From the NCBI GenBank assembly GCA_046309355.1, contig JBKCPL010000057.1:27410-91409 (forward strand): a stretch of 64,000 bases of DNA. Direction: 5' to 3'. This DNA is from CAYSBE01 sp046309355. GTDB taxonomy: Bacteria > Bacteroidota > Bacteroidia > UKL13-3. Positions 16,832 through 26,715 of the stretch are shown here, one piece after another. Position 1 is the first letter of the stretch; the number at the start of each line of letters is the position of its first letter. The notes under the pieces were generated by a model. The model made no database searches, was not told the origin of the DNA, and saw nothing but the letters and a program-made list of their open reading frames with translations. Made by a program: the position numbers and the translations under genes.

Positions 16832-18367
16832 ATGAACGAAACCAGACGCGTACGTGTGCGCTTTGCACCAAGTCCGACAGGCCCTCTGCATATTGGGGGT
16901 GTTCGCACGGCATTGTACAATTATTTATTAGCCCGGCAACAGGGTGGAGATTTTATACTGCGTATTGAGGATACTGACCAAACACGATTTGTACCCGGTG
17001 CCGAAGAATACATCATTGAGTCATTGCGCTGGCTAGGTATTGAACCCAATGAAGGGGTAGGGTTTGGTGATGGACCCCATGCGCCATACCGGCAAAGTGA
17101 GCGCAAACCGGTGTATAAAAAATATGTAGACCAGCTTATCGAAACCGGTCATGCTTATTATGCTTTTGATACGCCCGAAGATCTGGAGGCCATGCGCGAC
17201 AGGCTCAAAGCATCCAATGTAGATGCTAAGTATGATGCCATTACCCGAATGGCCATGAAAAATTCGCTGACCTTGCCCGAAGATGATGTAAAACGCAGAC
17301 TTGAAAATGGCGATACGTATGTGGTTCGCATCAAATTACCCAAAAAGGAAGAAGTAAAATTTCATGACGAAATACGCGGTTGGGTGAGTTTCAACACTTC
17401 GCAAATGGATGATAAAGTGCTGTATAAAAGCGATGGTATGCCTACCTATCACATGGCTAATGTGGTAGACGACTTTTTGATGCAGATAACACATGTCATT
17501 CGTGGAGAAGAATGGCTTCCTTCAGCTCCGCTGCATGTGCTGCTGTATCGTTATTTAGGCTGGGAAAATGTGATGCCTAAGTTTGCCCACTTGCCCTTGC
17601 TGCTTAAACCCGAAGGAAACGGAAAACTGAGCAAGCGCGATGGCGACCGACTGGGTTTTCCTGTATTTCCGATCGACTGGAACGATCCTGCATCAGGCGA
17701 AAAATCAAGTGGCTACCGTGAAAGTGGCTATCTGCCCGAGGCAGTTGTAAACTTACTCGCCTTGCTGGGATGGAATCCGGGAACCAATCAGGAAGTGTTT
17801 ACGCTGGAAGAACTGACCGCTGCTTTTTCGCTCGATAGGGTGAGCAAATCGGGAGCCAAATTCGATCAGAATAAAGCCAAGTGGTTCAATCAGCAATACA
17901 TACGCCATGTAGATGATGCCACACTGGCTGCCGAACTCGCCAAAGAAGTAAGTAGCCGTCACCTGAATTTCAGCGATGCTTATATTCACGAAACATGTCG
18001 CCTCATGAAAGAAAAAATTTCATTCATGAAAGACTTGTGGCCTATGAGTGTGTATTTTTTTGTTGAACCGACCACCTACGATGAAACAGTAGTACAAAAA
18101 CGCTGGAATGATAAATCGCCACTGGTATTACAGGATATGATACAAACGCTTCAAACTACACAGGAGTTTGATGCTGCCATTGTTGAAAAAGCCTATACCG
18201 ATGCATTGGCAAAAGCAGGTGTAGCCGGTAAAGATTTTATGCAATTGCTGCGTGTATGCCTAAGTGGTGTTGCCGGTGGGCCGCCTATTTTTGAAATGGC
18301 CGCTTTGTTCGGAAAAGAAAGTACTTTGCGCAGGTTAAAGCATGCACTCGAAACTTTATCGGCATGA
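16832..18367 (+). CDS. gltX: Glutamyl-tRNA synthetase
   Basis: This class I synthetase charges tRNA-Glu. The 511 residues carry the HIGH-type signature PSPTGPLHIGGVRTALYNY (with HIGG at 20-23), LRIEDTDQTR, and the KMSKS-equivalent KLSKR at 265-269. The C-terminal anticodon-binding region is complete. A single gltX with no glnS in the window says nothing about discrimination. Its TGA overlaps the ATG of the lipoprotein gene. Confidence 0.95.
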   Translation: MNETRRVRVRFAPSPTGPLHIGGVRTALYNYLLARQQGGDFILRIEDTDQTRFVPGAEEYIIESLRWLGIEPNEGVGFGDGPHAPYRQSERKPVYKKYVDQLIETGHAYYAFDTPEDLEAMRDRLKASNVDAKYDAITRMAMKNSLTLPEDDVKRRLENGDTYVVRIKLPKKEEVKFHDEIRGWVSFNTSQMDDKVLYKSDGMPTYHMANVVDDFLMQITHVIRGEEWLPSAPLHVLLYRYLGWENVMPKFAHLPLLLKPEGNGKLSKRDGDRLGFPVFPIDWNDPASGEKSSGYRESGYLPEAVVNLLALLGWNPGTNQEVFTLEELTAAFSLDRVSKSGAKFDQNKAKWFNQQYIRHVDDATLAAELAKEVSSRHLNFSDAYIHETCRLMKEKISFMKDLWPMSVYFFVEPTTYDETVVQKRWNDKSPLVLQDMIQTLQTTQEFDAAIVEKAYTDALAKAGVAGKDFMQLLRVCLSGVAGGPPIFEMAALFGKESTLRRLKHALETLSA

Positions 18368-18978
18368 GGAAGAGTAACTACATATACCTGTTTTTAACAG
18401 CATGGTTGCTGTCATCGTGTGCTGCACATTTTGACAGGTATCCGGGCGAAAAGCTCACAACGTTTCCTCAACAGTTGCAAGGCGACTATTGCTTTGCCAA
18501 CAAGCCTTTTTTTATGAGTTGGTTTAAAAAAGATACTGCCATATTGCACATATCGCCAACCAGCATTGTACGACTTGCAGACAATGAACAAACAAAACCC
18601 CTACTGCTGAATGATACGGTGGTGCTATCCTCGTTCGGGAAATATTACGCACTAAGTCAGCGTGATGAAAATATTGAAGGTGCATGGACAGTAAGTATTA
18701 TACGTGCCGACCGCCATTCACTATCGCTGTGGGTAGTAGAAGAAAACAAACCGTATGCCCGCGTTTTATTGTCTCAACTGGCTTCTCAAACCTATGTGAG
18801 GCAACCCGGACAAAATTGGAATAAACTGGCAGCCACTCAAGAAGTGAAAGCACGAGCTATGAAAAACTCGCACAGCGACACAGCCGTTGTATTTACCATG
18901 AACGATGCTGTTTTACTGCAGCTATTCGAAAAACACATTCAGAAAGAACGTCCCGTAATACTTAAACGCTATAAATAA
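18364..18978 (+). CDS. Putative lipoprotein of unknown function
   Basis: The 204-residue protein has a lipoprotein signal (residues 1-19, lipobox LLSSC-A). The mature part is mostly beta, with no recognised domain. A recurring feature is short strands such as DTAILHISPTSIVRL and HSLSLWVVEENKPYARVLLSQL. It is translationally coupled to gltX by a 4-base overlap and followed 6 bases later by the B12-binding gene. I do not recognise the family. Confidence 0.65.
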   Translation: MRKSNYIYLFLTAWLLSSCAAHFDRYPGEKLTTFPQQLQGDYCFANKPFFMSWFKKDTAILHISPTSIVRLADNEQTKPLLLNDTVVLSSFGKYYALSQRDENIEGAWTVSIIRADRHSLSLWVVEENKPYARVLLSQLASQTYVRQPGQNWNKLAATQEVKARAMKNSHSDTAVVFTMNDAVLLQLFEKHIQKERPVILKRYK

Positions 18979-18984
18979 TTACAC

Positions 18985-19389
18985 ATGAACAGACCCATAC
19001 GCGTACTGGTAGCTAAAGTTGGATTAGACGGACACGACCGTGGCGCAAAAGTAATTGCTACAGCGCTGCGTGATGCAGGCATGGAAGTGATTTACACCGG
19101 ACTTCGTCAAACACCCGAGATGGTGGTACAGGCTGCGCTGCAGGAAGATGTGGATGTGATTGGCGTGAGTATTTTATCAGGCGCACACAATACCGTTTTT
19201 CCGCGTATCATCGAGTTGATGAAGCAGAACGGATTAACTGATGTGTTGCTCACCGGTGGAGGCATAATACCGGATGACGATATGAAACAGCTGAACGCTT
19301 CAGGAGTGGGTAAGCTGTTTGCACCCGGAAGCAATATGGCTGAAATAGCAGCATATATAATGGAATGGGTTTCACAAAAACGGACATAG
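18985..19389 (+). CDS. Stand-alone cobalamin-binding subunit (methylmalonyl-CoA mutase C-terminal type)
   Basis: The 134-residue protein is a single B12-binding Rossmann domain. The DxHxxG motif appears as DGHDRG (15-20), with His17 as the lower axial cobalt ligand. It is followed by GLRQTPEMVVQAA, GVSILSGAH and LLTGGGIIPDDD, all typical of the small subunit of acyl-CoA mutases (methylmalonyl-, isobutyryl-, ethylmalonyl-CoA). The catalytic TIM-barrel subunit is not adjacent, so the substrate is unknown. It is the last gene of the gltX run. Confidence 0.85.
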   Translation: MNRPIRVLVAKVGLDGHDRGAKVIATALRDAGMEVIYTGLRQTPEMVVQAALQEDVDVIGVSILSGAHNTVFPRIIELMKQNGLTDVLLTGGGIIPDDDMKQLNASGVGKLFAPGSNMAEIAAYIMEWVSQKRT

Positions 19390-19394
19390 CCTAA

Positions 19395-22300
19395 TTAACG
19401 CTCCATTTTTCCACCCAACACAAACGAGCGCTTGCTGCGCTGTACATCGCCTTTTAGATTAAATACTTCGAACCATACGGTGTAAATACCTATGGAAGCC
19501 TTCGTGTTTTTATCATCTGTTCCGTCCCAGCTAACGGTGCCTGATGTACCTAGTATGCTGTTGCGCATTAAGGAAGTTACTTCGCGCCCATGTGAGTCGA
19601 AAATACTCAGATTACCGGTGTAGCCGCTTTCGGCAAGTTGATACGAAAACTGAATCACATCATTGTACCCGTCATTGTCGGGCGAAAATACTTCGGGCGA
19701 AACTCCCAGCAGTGAATGTGCTGCCGAACCATCGGCATATTGTGAATTTTTATAGGTGGGTGTAGCAAATCCTGCTGAGGCAGATGCAGATGTCCAGTTG
19801 GTTTTATCACCGGTTGCCCTGAACGGATGAATACGTTCCAGACTTACACCATCGGTATTATCAAGCAATGCAAAATGCATGTCATCTGTATAGCTCAGCT
19901 GATCGTAACGAGTCAGAAATTTATCATGAATCACGCACGTGCCTTTGTCATTCGGGAATGAGGGCATTTTACAGTTGACCATATTCAGTGGATTCGGAGT
20001 GTAGTAGTCGCGCTGCACTGAACCGGCATTGCTGGTTATGACCACATAGTTGCCGGGCAACACAATAAAGCCGCTGTCGGATATCGCATAGGATTCGAGC
20101 AGAGAATAATTTTCACCGGTGTTGCCAACAAAAAATTGTTTCAAATCCAGTATTCGGTTTCCGGTGTTGTACAACTCTATAAAATCTACACCACTACTGC
20201 GTGGGTTAAACAATACTTCGTTAATGACAATATCGCCCGGTTGTGCGGTATCGGGTAGTCCAAAATCGGCAAAATCCTGTTCGGCAATTTTATTCCCGGC
20301 ACAATCTTGTACTTCATTCACCACAATACGATAAGTAGATTGCGGTAAAAATGCATCGGCAAACGAAACCCGAACTTCGTTGTAAAACGGAGGCATAAGT
20401 TGTATGCCGTTAGCACCCGAGTTGCCTGCTACAGTATACCTTGATACTGCAAGCTGTGTTGTGCTGTCTATCGGCTCATCAAAAGTTAGTCGAACAGTGT
20501 TCGCGTTAAGCGGATATGCCTGCATCAATACAGGTGGCTTACGGTCGCGTACGATGCTTTTATTCGAATTTGTTTTGCCCGGACTACCACCTGTCAGTGA
20601 CGAGCTGGCTATCCAGTTTTCAGCACCTGCACAGGGATTTTGTGCATCCATTAACTCCAGGCTCCAGCCTCCGTTCTTCTTCACATTATCGCGGTACCAG
20701 TAGTCAGTGTATTCCACTGCATGTATCACCTTCCCGAAATTATCCCTTAATACAAGTCTTTCGCCATCGTTACTTAGCAGCGGGAATCGGTTAATGCCGA
20801 CAACACGAGCTTTGCCCGTAAAAAACGCAGCGTTATTTAACGATGTAAGCACAATAAAACTATCGGGGTATAAGGTAACAGAAGGTAAATCGGCTGTACC
20901 TGTGTTGTCGGATATGCTCCAATTATTTAACGAAAGTATACGGTTGCTTCGGTTGCACAATTCGATATATTCTGCATTGGGCAAAGCGACTACAGGATCG
21001 GGATTGGCCATAATTTCATGAATTAGTACGTCAAACGAGCGAGCAGTATCAGGTACCTCACGGGTTATAAATGCGGTATAAAGTTGCATGGCATTTTGAT
21101 TGCAATCGCGTGCACCTGATAGTGTAATTTTGTAATTTATATTTTCAGTAAGTGCAGTTGTGTTCAGCGTCACTCGATTCAGTTCGGGCCATTGTATGCT
21201 TCGGGCATTGATTGATAAAACAGGCTGCGATAAAAAGGAAATGTTCAATGCCGACAGGCTGTCCATGCGTTCACTGAAATCTATTTGCAGTTGATTTTCG
21301 CTTATGGCAGACACAGCACTTACAAGCGGGGCTTGCGAATCGGGTTGTGTGTTCCACTGCGAATTTTTTATTCCAGGTGTACCTCCTGTTGCATTAACGG
21401 CTGCTGCGTAGTTGTTCTGTTGCTTGCAATAATCAAAAGGATTGATGAGTTCAATACTCCAGCCACCGTCACTTTTTGAGTTATCGGTATACCAACTCAT
21501 ATCGTACTTGAGCTGATGGATAACTTGGTTATGTTGGTTTCGGATACTGATTTCGTCACTTGAATTATTGAGTGATGGAAAATTGGTTAAGCCCAGTGAT
21601 TTGCCGAAGGGTTGAAACATGAAAGCAGCACTGCTTGGGCAAAGTATCAAAAAACTATCCGGCTGAAGCACGTATGAAGGCAGGGATGCTGCTCCTGATT
21701 CATCGCTTAACGTAAACCCATTCAAATTAATCGGAAATCCTGAACGGTTATACAATTCAATAAATTCATATTCGGGTAACCCAACTACAGGAGTTGGGTC
21801 AGCTAAAAATTCGCTGATGAGTAAATCATACTGTTCTGTTACAACATACTGAAAGGCTGTATTCAAGCCGACCTGTGTGTTTCCTGATTGATCTTTAACC
21901 CCATCAACTGTTAGGGTATAGCTTGTTTTATTTTGCAGTGAGGAGAACAGCGTCAGTTCTACTGTTCGGTTGTTCAGTAGTGTTGCGCCAATGGCATTGC
22001 CTATTCCTTTATCAATACTATAATGCTGATTCTCTACGGCAGAAACAGCATCTAGTGGTTCATCAAAAACAACCTGAACCTTGGTGGCATTAACAACGGT
22101 TACCTGATCAACACGGGGTGCTGAATTATCTACAATTACCGGTCCGGCATATACATCATCGGCATAGAAATTAGCTGTATTGCCGGAGGTAAACCGGAAT
22201 AAAAAACCCATAAAAGCCGATGCAGTAAATTCGTTGTCGAAACCGGTTCCTTCCAATACAAAGGAGGTACTTCCGGTGGTATCGGAATACAACTCCCAGT

Positions 22301-22787
22301 TCCCGTTACCATCACGAAGTATGCGTAGTTTCACCAGATTGTTGTTTTTACTAACTGTAGTTGGACGTCCGGCTACAACGCGCGTGTGCACACTCCCTTT
22401 TTGTTTGTATAAAGTTATAGAATCGGTGGTGCCGGTCACACCGCCAATCTGCACATAGTACCCATTGAGGCTGCCCCGCAGGTCGGCTGCATCACTCATG
22501 AGGTATATGCGTGAAAAGTTTTGTGAACTCGGACTAAATGCATTTCGAATCCAGAAACGCCACTCGGCATTCGTAGTTACACTATAGGCCGTAGCTAAAT
22601 GTATATCCCGGGCACCTGTAGCTTTGCTTTGAAGTTGTTTGGCTGTATTTATCTGAAACAGCGAATCATCGCCTACCCATACCGGATTTTGGGTGAAATC
22701 ACCATCTGAAAAATCATCAGTGACCTGAGCCTGTACGGCACACAGCCGCAGGCATACCAGCAAAATAAGGATTCTTCGCTTTGCCAT
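19395..22787 (-). CDS. Large secreted protein: three Ig-like/lamin-tail modules and T9SS type B tail
   Basis: The 1130-residue exported protein has a signal peptide (ending AVQA) and an N-terminal LamG-like jelly-roll region (about 25-210). Three bacterial Ig-like strands-of-seven units (APRVDQVTVVNATKVQVVFDEPLD and two similar) alternate with three lamin-tail domains (LISEFLADPTPVVGLPEYEF, LIHEIMANPDPVVALPNAEY, VINEVLFNPRSSGVDFIELY). The last ~95 residues form the gliding-motility-associated type B sorting domain (SPEVFSPDNDGYND ... NLKGDVQRSKRSFVLGG). It is likely to be exported by T9SS and surface-bound. No catalytic domain is visible. Confidence 0.83.
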   Translation of the reverse strand: MAKRRILILLVCLRLCAVQAQVTDDFSDGDFTQNPVWVGDDSLFQINTAKQLQSKATGARDIHLATAYSVTTNAEWRFWIRNAFSPSSQNFSRIYLMSDAADLRGSLNGYYVQIGGVTGTTDSITLYKQKGSVHTRVVAGRPTTVSKNNNLVKLRILRDGNGNWELYSDTTGSTSFVLEGTGFDNEFTASAFMGFLFRFTSGNTANFYADDVYAGPVIVDNSAPRVDQVTVVNATKVQVVFDEPLDAVSAVENQHYSIDKGIGNAIGATLLNNRTVELTLFSSLQNKTSYTLTVDGVKDQSGNTQVGLNTAFQYVVTEQYDLLISEFLADPTPVVGLPEYEFIELYNRSGFPINLNGFTLSDESGAASLPSYVLQPDSFLILCPSSAAFMFQPFGKSLGLTNFPSLNNSSDEISIRNQHNQVIHQLKYDMSWYTDNSKSDGGWSIELINPFDYCKQQNNYAAAVNATGGTPGIKNSQWNTQPDSQAPLVSAVSAISENQLQIDFSERMDSLSALNISFLSQPVLSINARSIQWPELNRVTLNTTALTENINYKITLSGARDCNQNAMQLYTAFITREVPDTARSFDVLIHEIMANPDPVVALPNAEYIELCNRSNRILSLNNWSISDNTGTADLPSVTLYPDSFIVLTSLNNAAFFTGKARVVGINRFPLLSNDGERLVLRDNFGKVIHAVEYTDYWYRDNVKKNGGWSLELMDAQNPCAGAENWIASSSLTGGSPGKTNSNKSIVRDRKPPVLMQAYPLNANTVRLTFDEPIDSTTQLAVSRYTVAGNSGANGIQLMPPFYNEVRVSFADAFLPQSTYRIVVNEVQDCAGNKIAEQDFADFGLPDTAQPGDIVINEVLFNPRSSGVDFIELYNTGNRILDLKQFFVGNTGENYSLLESYAISDSGFIVLPGNYVVITSNAGSVQRDYYTPNPLNMVNCKMPSFPNDKGTCVIHDKFLTRYDQLSYTDDMHFALLDNTDGVSLERIHPFRATGDKTNWTSASASAGFATPTYKNSQYADGSAAHSLLGVSPEVFSPDNDGYNDVIQFSYQLAESGYTGNLSIFDSHGREVTSLMRNSILGTSGTVSWDGTDDKNTKASIGIYTVWFEVFNLKGDVQRSKRSFVLGGKMER

Positions 22788-22830
22788 GGTTACAAAAGTG
22801 TTATATACGTGTTCGGTCTTGTTTCTTTAG

Positions 22831-22838
22831 TACATTCG
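22831..22838 (+). promoter_or_regulatory. -7-like box before the gene at 22849
   Basis: TACATTCG (TTCG variant of TAnnTTTG) ends 10 bases before the ATG. Confidence 0.35.
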
Positions 22839-22848
22839 CCCGATAAGT

Positions 22849-23226
22849 ATGGAAAAGAACCGAAATATAACACATGAATTGGATGATTCCACAAAAATGA
22901 AGTGGTATAAACTTGTTTTTGGCCTGAAAAAGCAATTTGGCAAGAAGCCGGATATGAATGCTATACTGTTTTTAATCGGCATGAATGAGGTTGGAAAAGT
23001 AAAGGAGTACAGCAAACAGGAGAAAACAGAACTGATGCATGTGGCTACTTGCAAGCTGCTCAGTTACGAGGGCTATTACAAACTGGAAAAGTACGATCAG
23101 GATGGATGGCCTCATTTTGAGCTCGTCAATCTGCCGCCTTATGCCGATTTGTTGCAACAGGAAAATTTATTGCGAAAATTAATTGTACAGTATTTCGAAG
23201 AAGAAGGTATTTTAGACGAGTATTAA
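22849..23226 (+). CDS. Conserved small protein of unknown function
   Basis: The 125-residue soluble protein is mostly helical and charged. It has no signal peptide or membrane segment. Recognisable parts are KWYKLVFGLKKQFGKKPDMNAILFLIGMNE and the C-terminal LLRKLIVQYFEEEGILDEY. It resembles short Bacteroidota proteins of unknown function. It has its own -7-like box and is followed 16 bases later by the cyclophilin gene. Confidence 0.6.
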   Translation: MEKNRNITHELDDSTKMKWYKLVFGLKKQFGKKPDMNAILFLIGMNEVGKVKEYSKQEKTELMHVATCKLLSYEGYYKLEKYDQDGWPHFELVNLPPYADLLQQENLLRKLIVQYFEEEGILDEY

Positions 23227-23242
23227 TTTACCCGAATTGTAT

Positions 23243-24142
23243 ATGATTCAGAAAGTATTCATTTCGCTGTTTGTATGTTTTGCTTTTACTACAAACTATG
23301 CACAACAACCGTCAAAGCCTAAACCCAAAGGCGCACCCAAAAGTACCTTTCAGCAAGGTGCTGTAGAGCAACGTGCGTATGTAAATCAACCAAAGCCTGA
23401 AAAGATATATTATGTCGATATATTGACTACACTAGGCAATATCAGAGTAGGGTTGTTCAACGAAACACCTCAGCACCGCGATAATTTTTTGAAGCTGGTG
23501 CGTGAAGGGTTTTACGACAGCCTGTTGTTTCACCGTGTAATCAATGGATTTATGATACAAGGTGGCGATCCTCTTTCACGCTATGCCGAAATGGGCGCAC
23601 CGCTGGGTATGGGCGATGTAGGCTACCGCATTTCGCCCGAAATTGTACCGGGTATTTACCACAAACGCGGAGCCCTGGCAGCAGCCCGAGATAACAATCC
23701 CGACAGAGCCAGCAGCGGCTGCCAGTTTTATATTGTGCAAGGAAAAAAATTCACTCCGGCCGAGCTGCGTGATATGATTAACGCCATCAATAAAACAAAG
23801 AAACTGGATATGTTTTCGAAACTTATGGCGGTTGATACCAATAAAGTGCGCATTGACGATTTTCGTCTGAGAGGCGATGACAAAGGGTTGGAAAAGTACA
23901 TGCTGCAGTTGCAACCCATACTCGACACGCTTTTTGAGCCCTACTTTTTCAAACCTGATCCGAATTACGTGCAGCTGTATACCAGCATAGGCGGAGCGCC
24001 TCACCTCGATCGTGATTATACCGTATTTGGTGAAGTGGTGCGCGGTATGGAAGTAGTTGACCGCATTGCCGAACTACAAACAGGCAATGGCAATCGGCCT
24101 GTTACCGATATTCGATTTCGAATGCGCATTGTAAATCCCTGA
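23243..24142 (+). CDS. Secreted peptidyl-prolyl cis-trans isomerase (cyclophilin) with central insertion
   Basis: The 299-residue protein has a signal peptide (ending NYAQ), a basic Pro/Lys-rich linker and a cyclophilin fold. The first part (NIRVGLFNETPQHRDNFLKLV, FHRVINGFMIQGGDP) contains the catalytic arginine region. The second half starts with SSGCQFYIVQG and ends DRDYTVFGEVVRGMEVVDRI. Between them lies an insertion of about 70 residues, helical and charged, that ordinary cyclophilins lack. I chose the ATG at 23243 over the earlier TTG. Its stop overlaps the start of the DUF5686 gene (TGATG), so they are coupled and probably both act on the envelope. Confidence 0.88.
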   Translation: MIQKVFISLFVCFAFTTNYAQQPSKPKPKGAPKSTFQQGAVEQRAYVNQPKPEKIYYVDILTTLGNIRVGLFNETPQHRDNFLKLVREGFYDSLLFHRVINGFMIQGGDPLSRYAEMGAPLGMGDVGYRISPEIVPGIYHKRGALAAARDNNPDRASSGCQFYIVQGKKFTPAELRDMINAINKTKKLDMFSKLMAVDTNKVRIDDFRLRGDDKGLEKYMLQLQPILDTLFEPYFFKPDPNYVQLYTSIGGAPHLDRDYTVFGEVVRGMEVVDRIAELQTGNGNRPVTDIRFRMRIVNP

Positions 24143-26673
24143 TGCGAAAGACGCTTTTAGCCATATCATTTTTCTTTTTAGTATCGTTGGCTGTTGCACA
24201 ACAGGAAACGGTAGTTACCGGTCGCATTCTCGAAAAAGGCAAACCCGAACCCTTGCCTTTTGTTTCGGTTCAGTTTAAAGGAGCCAAAACCGGTACAACT
24301 AGTAACTTTGACGGCTATTTTACCCTGCGTACACAGGCATCGGTAGATTCACTGCTTGTGAGCTATATCGGCTATAAAACCAAACGCATAAAAATACAGC
24401 GCGGTAAAGTTCAAAAGCTCACCATTGAACTGGAAACCGATGCGCATGAGTTTAAGGAAGTGGTTATAAAACCGGGAGTTAATCCGGCCTTGCGCATCAT
24501 TCGCAATGCCCAACGCAACCGCGAGAAATATGACCAGTCGCAACTCACCAGTTTTGAGTACGACTGTTACAGCAAGGTAGATGTATCTATGAACAACGTG
24601 TCGGAAGAGATGAAAAACAATCCGGTATTCAGGCCTCTGCGTACATTGTTCGATACTGTGAATCAGATGAAAAATGAAGACGGTAAGTATATACTTCCTT
24701 TAGTAGTTACCGAAGTGCACTCACGCTATTATGCACACAACAATCCCGATCAAAACAAGGAAGTTATTATAGCCAGCAATCAGAAAGGATTTGGAATTAA
24801 TCAGGGCAGCTACGTAGCCGATTTGTTGGGAGCAAGCACACTTCAGTTCAACTTCAACCAAAACTGGATTCGCATTTTGGGCAAAGATTTTATTTCGCCC
24901 ATAGCTACCGGAGGCAACACGTATTACATTTATACACTTGTTGATTCGATGGATATAGATGGCATGAAGTGCTACAAAATAAAACTGAACCTCAGGCGCG
25001 AAGAAGATTTAGGCTTTTTAGGCACTATCTGGATTACCGATTCAACTTTTGCACTCAAACAACTTCAACTGGAAATTTCACCATCGGCCAATATCAATTT
25101 TATTGACCGTTTAAAAATTCAACAGGAAATGCTGCCAACAGATGCAGGTCCGTGGTTGCCTTCCAAAACACGGATGATTTTTGATGTGGCACAACTGACC
25201 AAAAACAGCAGTGGCTTTATTGCAAAAATGTATAGGGCGAATGAAAATATTAAGGTGAATAAGCCGAAGCCGCCCTCATTTTTTGATATAACGATTGATA
25301 AAGAAGATCAGCTGACCGAAGCCGGTGAAGCTTATTGGGATACGGTTCGCACCGAACCCTTCAGCAATGTAGAGAAGCAAATGATAACCATGATTGATTC
25401 AGTACAGAACTTACCTGTAGTAAAAACATACATTGATATTGTTCGCATTATCACCGAAGGATTTTACCGCAAAGGGAAAATAGACTATGGCCCCTACGTT
25501 TTTTTTATCGGTTACAACGAAGTAGAGCGGCTGCGTATTCGTGTAGGCTTTCGTACCAATTTCTTTTTCTCGAAAAGGTGGACCTATCAGGGTTATCTGG
25601 CCTATGGAACCAACGATGGCCGCTTCAAGTACGGTGTAGGAGCTGAGTACCTCGTATCGCGCAGAAAGTGGACCAGCCTGAGTTTTTTTCATAAAGACGA
25701 CTACGATATTTTGGGCATCACCGATTTAAATAACAATCAGTTGCAACGCAACAATGCCGCATCCAATGTGTTTGCCGCCATTAACCTGGGTGCGCGCATG
25801 GCACGCATCAACCGAAGCATTGATTACCGCATCAATTTTATGAGTCAGTTGTCGCGCGACTGGTCATACCGCATTGGCTTCAACCGTTCTTTCTTTCAGC
25901 CTTTGGGCGGTTTTGTATTTGCCTACTTAAAAAATCCTGAATTGCCCGAAACACCCGATAACCTGGCTGAAAACTTTACTACAACATCGGTCATTGGCGA
26001 ATTGCGCTGGGCATACAAAGAAAATATGGTGGTGCGGAACAACAGGCGTATCAGGCTGGCCCGCTCGCGCTGGCCCGAGTTTACCTTTACATATATTCAG
26101 GGAATAAAAGGATTGCTGGGAGGCGAGTTTGATTACCGCAAAACACAGATCAACATTACACACCACGTGACAACAGGAGTTTTAGGCAATGCCGATTACA
26201 GCATTACGGCAGGCAAAATTTTCGGGCAGTTGCCTTATCCGTTGCTTCAAGTGCCCAGGGGCAATCCCATTTTCTTTTACAACGATGTCAATTTCAGTTT
26301 GATGAATCTGTATGAGTTTGTAGCCGATGAATACACCGAATTTATTTACGTGCAGCATTTTGAAGGACTGTTTACCAACCGTATTCCGGTCATCAATAAA
26401 TGGAAGCTGCGCAATTTTGCAGTAATTAAAGCAGCTTACGGACACCTCACCGATGCAGACAAGGCATTGCTTCCCGAATCGAACGTGAATAGGAGCGGAC
26501 GCACACTTTCACCCGTGAATGAATTTAAAAACGAACCTTACTTGGAGATAGGATACGGATTCGAAAACATACTTCGCCTGTTTTCGCTAAGCTCTATTCA
26601 CCGGCTTACATACCTGAACAATGAGAATGTGCGCAGGTGGGGTATAAATGTAGGATTGAAGGTAGATTTTTAA
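24142..26673 (+). CDS. DUF5686 / CarboxypepD_reg-like outer-membrane protein
   Basis: The 843-residue protein has a signal peptide (ending AVAQQ), an N-terminal CarboxypepD_reg-like Ig domain (about 25-110: VTGRILEKGKPEPLPFVSVQF, DGYFTLRT, LLVSYIGYKTK) and a long DUF5686 region. The C-terminal half is rich in amphipathic strands (YGVGAEYLVSRRKWTSLSFFHKDDYDI), and the chain ends in NVGLKVDF. That is typical of a barrel anchored in the outer membrane. The function is unknown, but the family is widespread in Bacteroidota envelopes. It is coupled to the upstream cyclophilin. Confidence 0.82.
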   Translation: MRKTLLAISFFFLVSLAVAQQETVVTGRILEKGKPEPLPFVSVQFKGAKTGTTSNFDGYFTLRTQASVDSLLVSYIGYKTKRIKIQRGKVQKLTIELETDAHEFKEVVIKPGVNPALRIIRNAQRNREKYDQSQLTSFEYDCYSKVDVSMNNVSEEMKNNPVFRPLRTLFDTVNQMKNEDGKYILPLVVTEVHSRYYAHNNPDQNKEVIIASNQKGFGINQGSYVADLLGASTLQFNFNQNWIRILGKDFISPIATGGNTYYIYTLVDSMDIDGMKCYKIKLNLRREEDLGFLGTIWITDSTFALKQLQLEISPSANINFIDRLKIQQEMLPTDAGPWLPSKTRMIFDVAQLTKNSSGFIAKMYRANENIKVNKPKPPSFFDITIDKEDQLTEAGEAYWDTVRTEPFSNVEKQMITMIDSVQNLPVVKTYIDIVRIITEGFYRKGKIDYGPYVFFIGYNEVERLRIRVGFRTNFFFSKRWTYQGYLAYGTNDGRFKYGVGAEYLVSRRKWTSLSFFHKDDYDILGITDLNNNQLQRNNAASNVFAAINLGARMARINRSIDYRINFMSQLSRDWSYRIGFNRSFFQPLGGFVFAYLKNPELPETPDNLAENFTTTSVIGELRWAYKENMVVRNNRRIRLARSRWPEFTFTYIQGIKGLLGGEFDYRKTQINITHHVTTGVLGNADYSITAGKIFGQLPYPLLQVPRGNPIFFYNDVNFSLMNLYEFVADEYTEFIYVQHFEGLFTNRIPVINKWKLRNFAVIKAAYGHLTDADKALLPESNVNRSGRTLSPVNEFKNEPYLEIGYGFENILRLFSLSSIHRLTYLNNENVRRWGINVGLKVDF

Positions 26674-26715
26674 TTTGTTGATACAGTCGCTAAACAGATA
26701 ACTGAAAACCACTCA

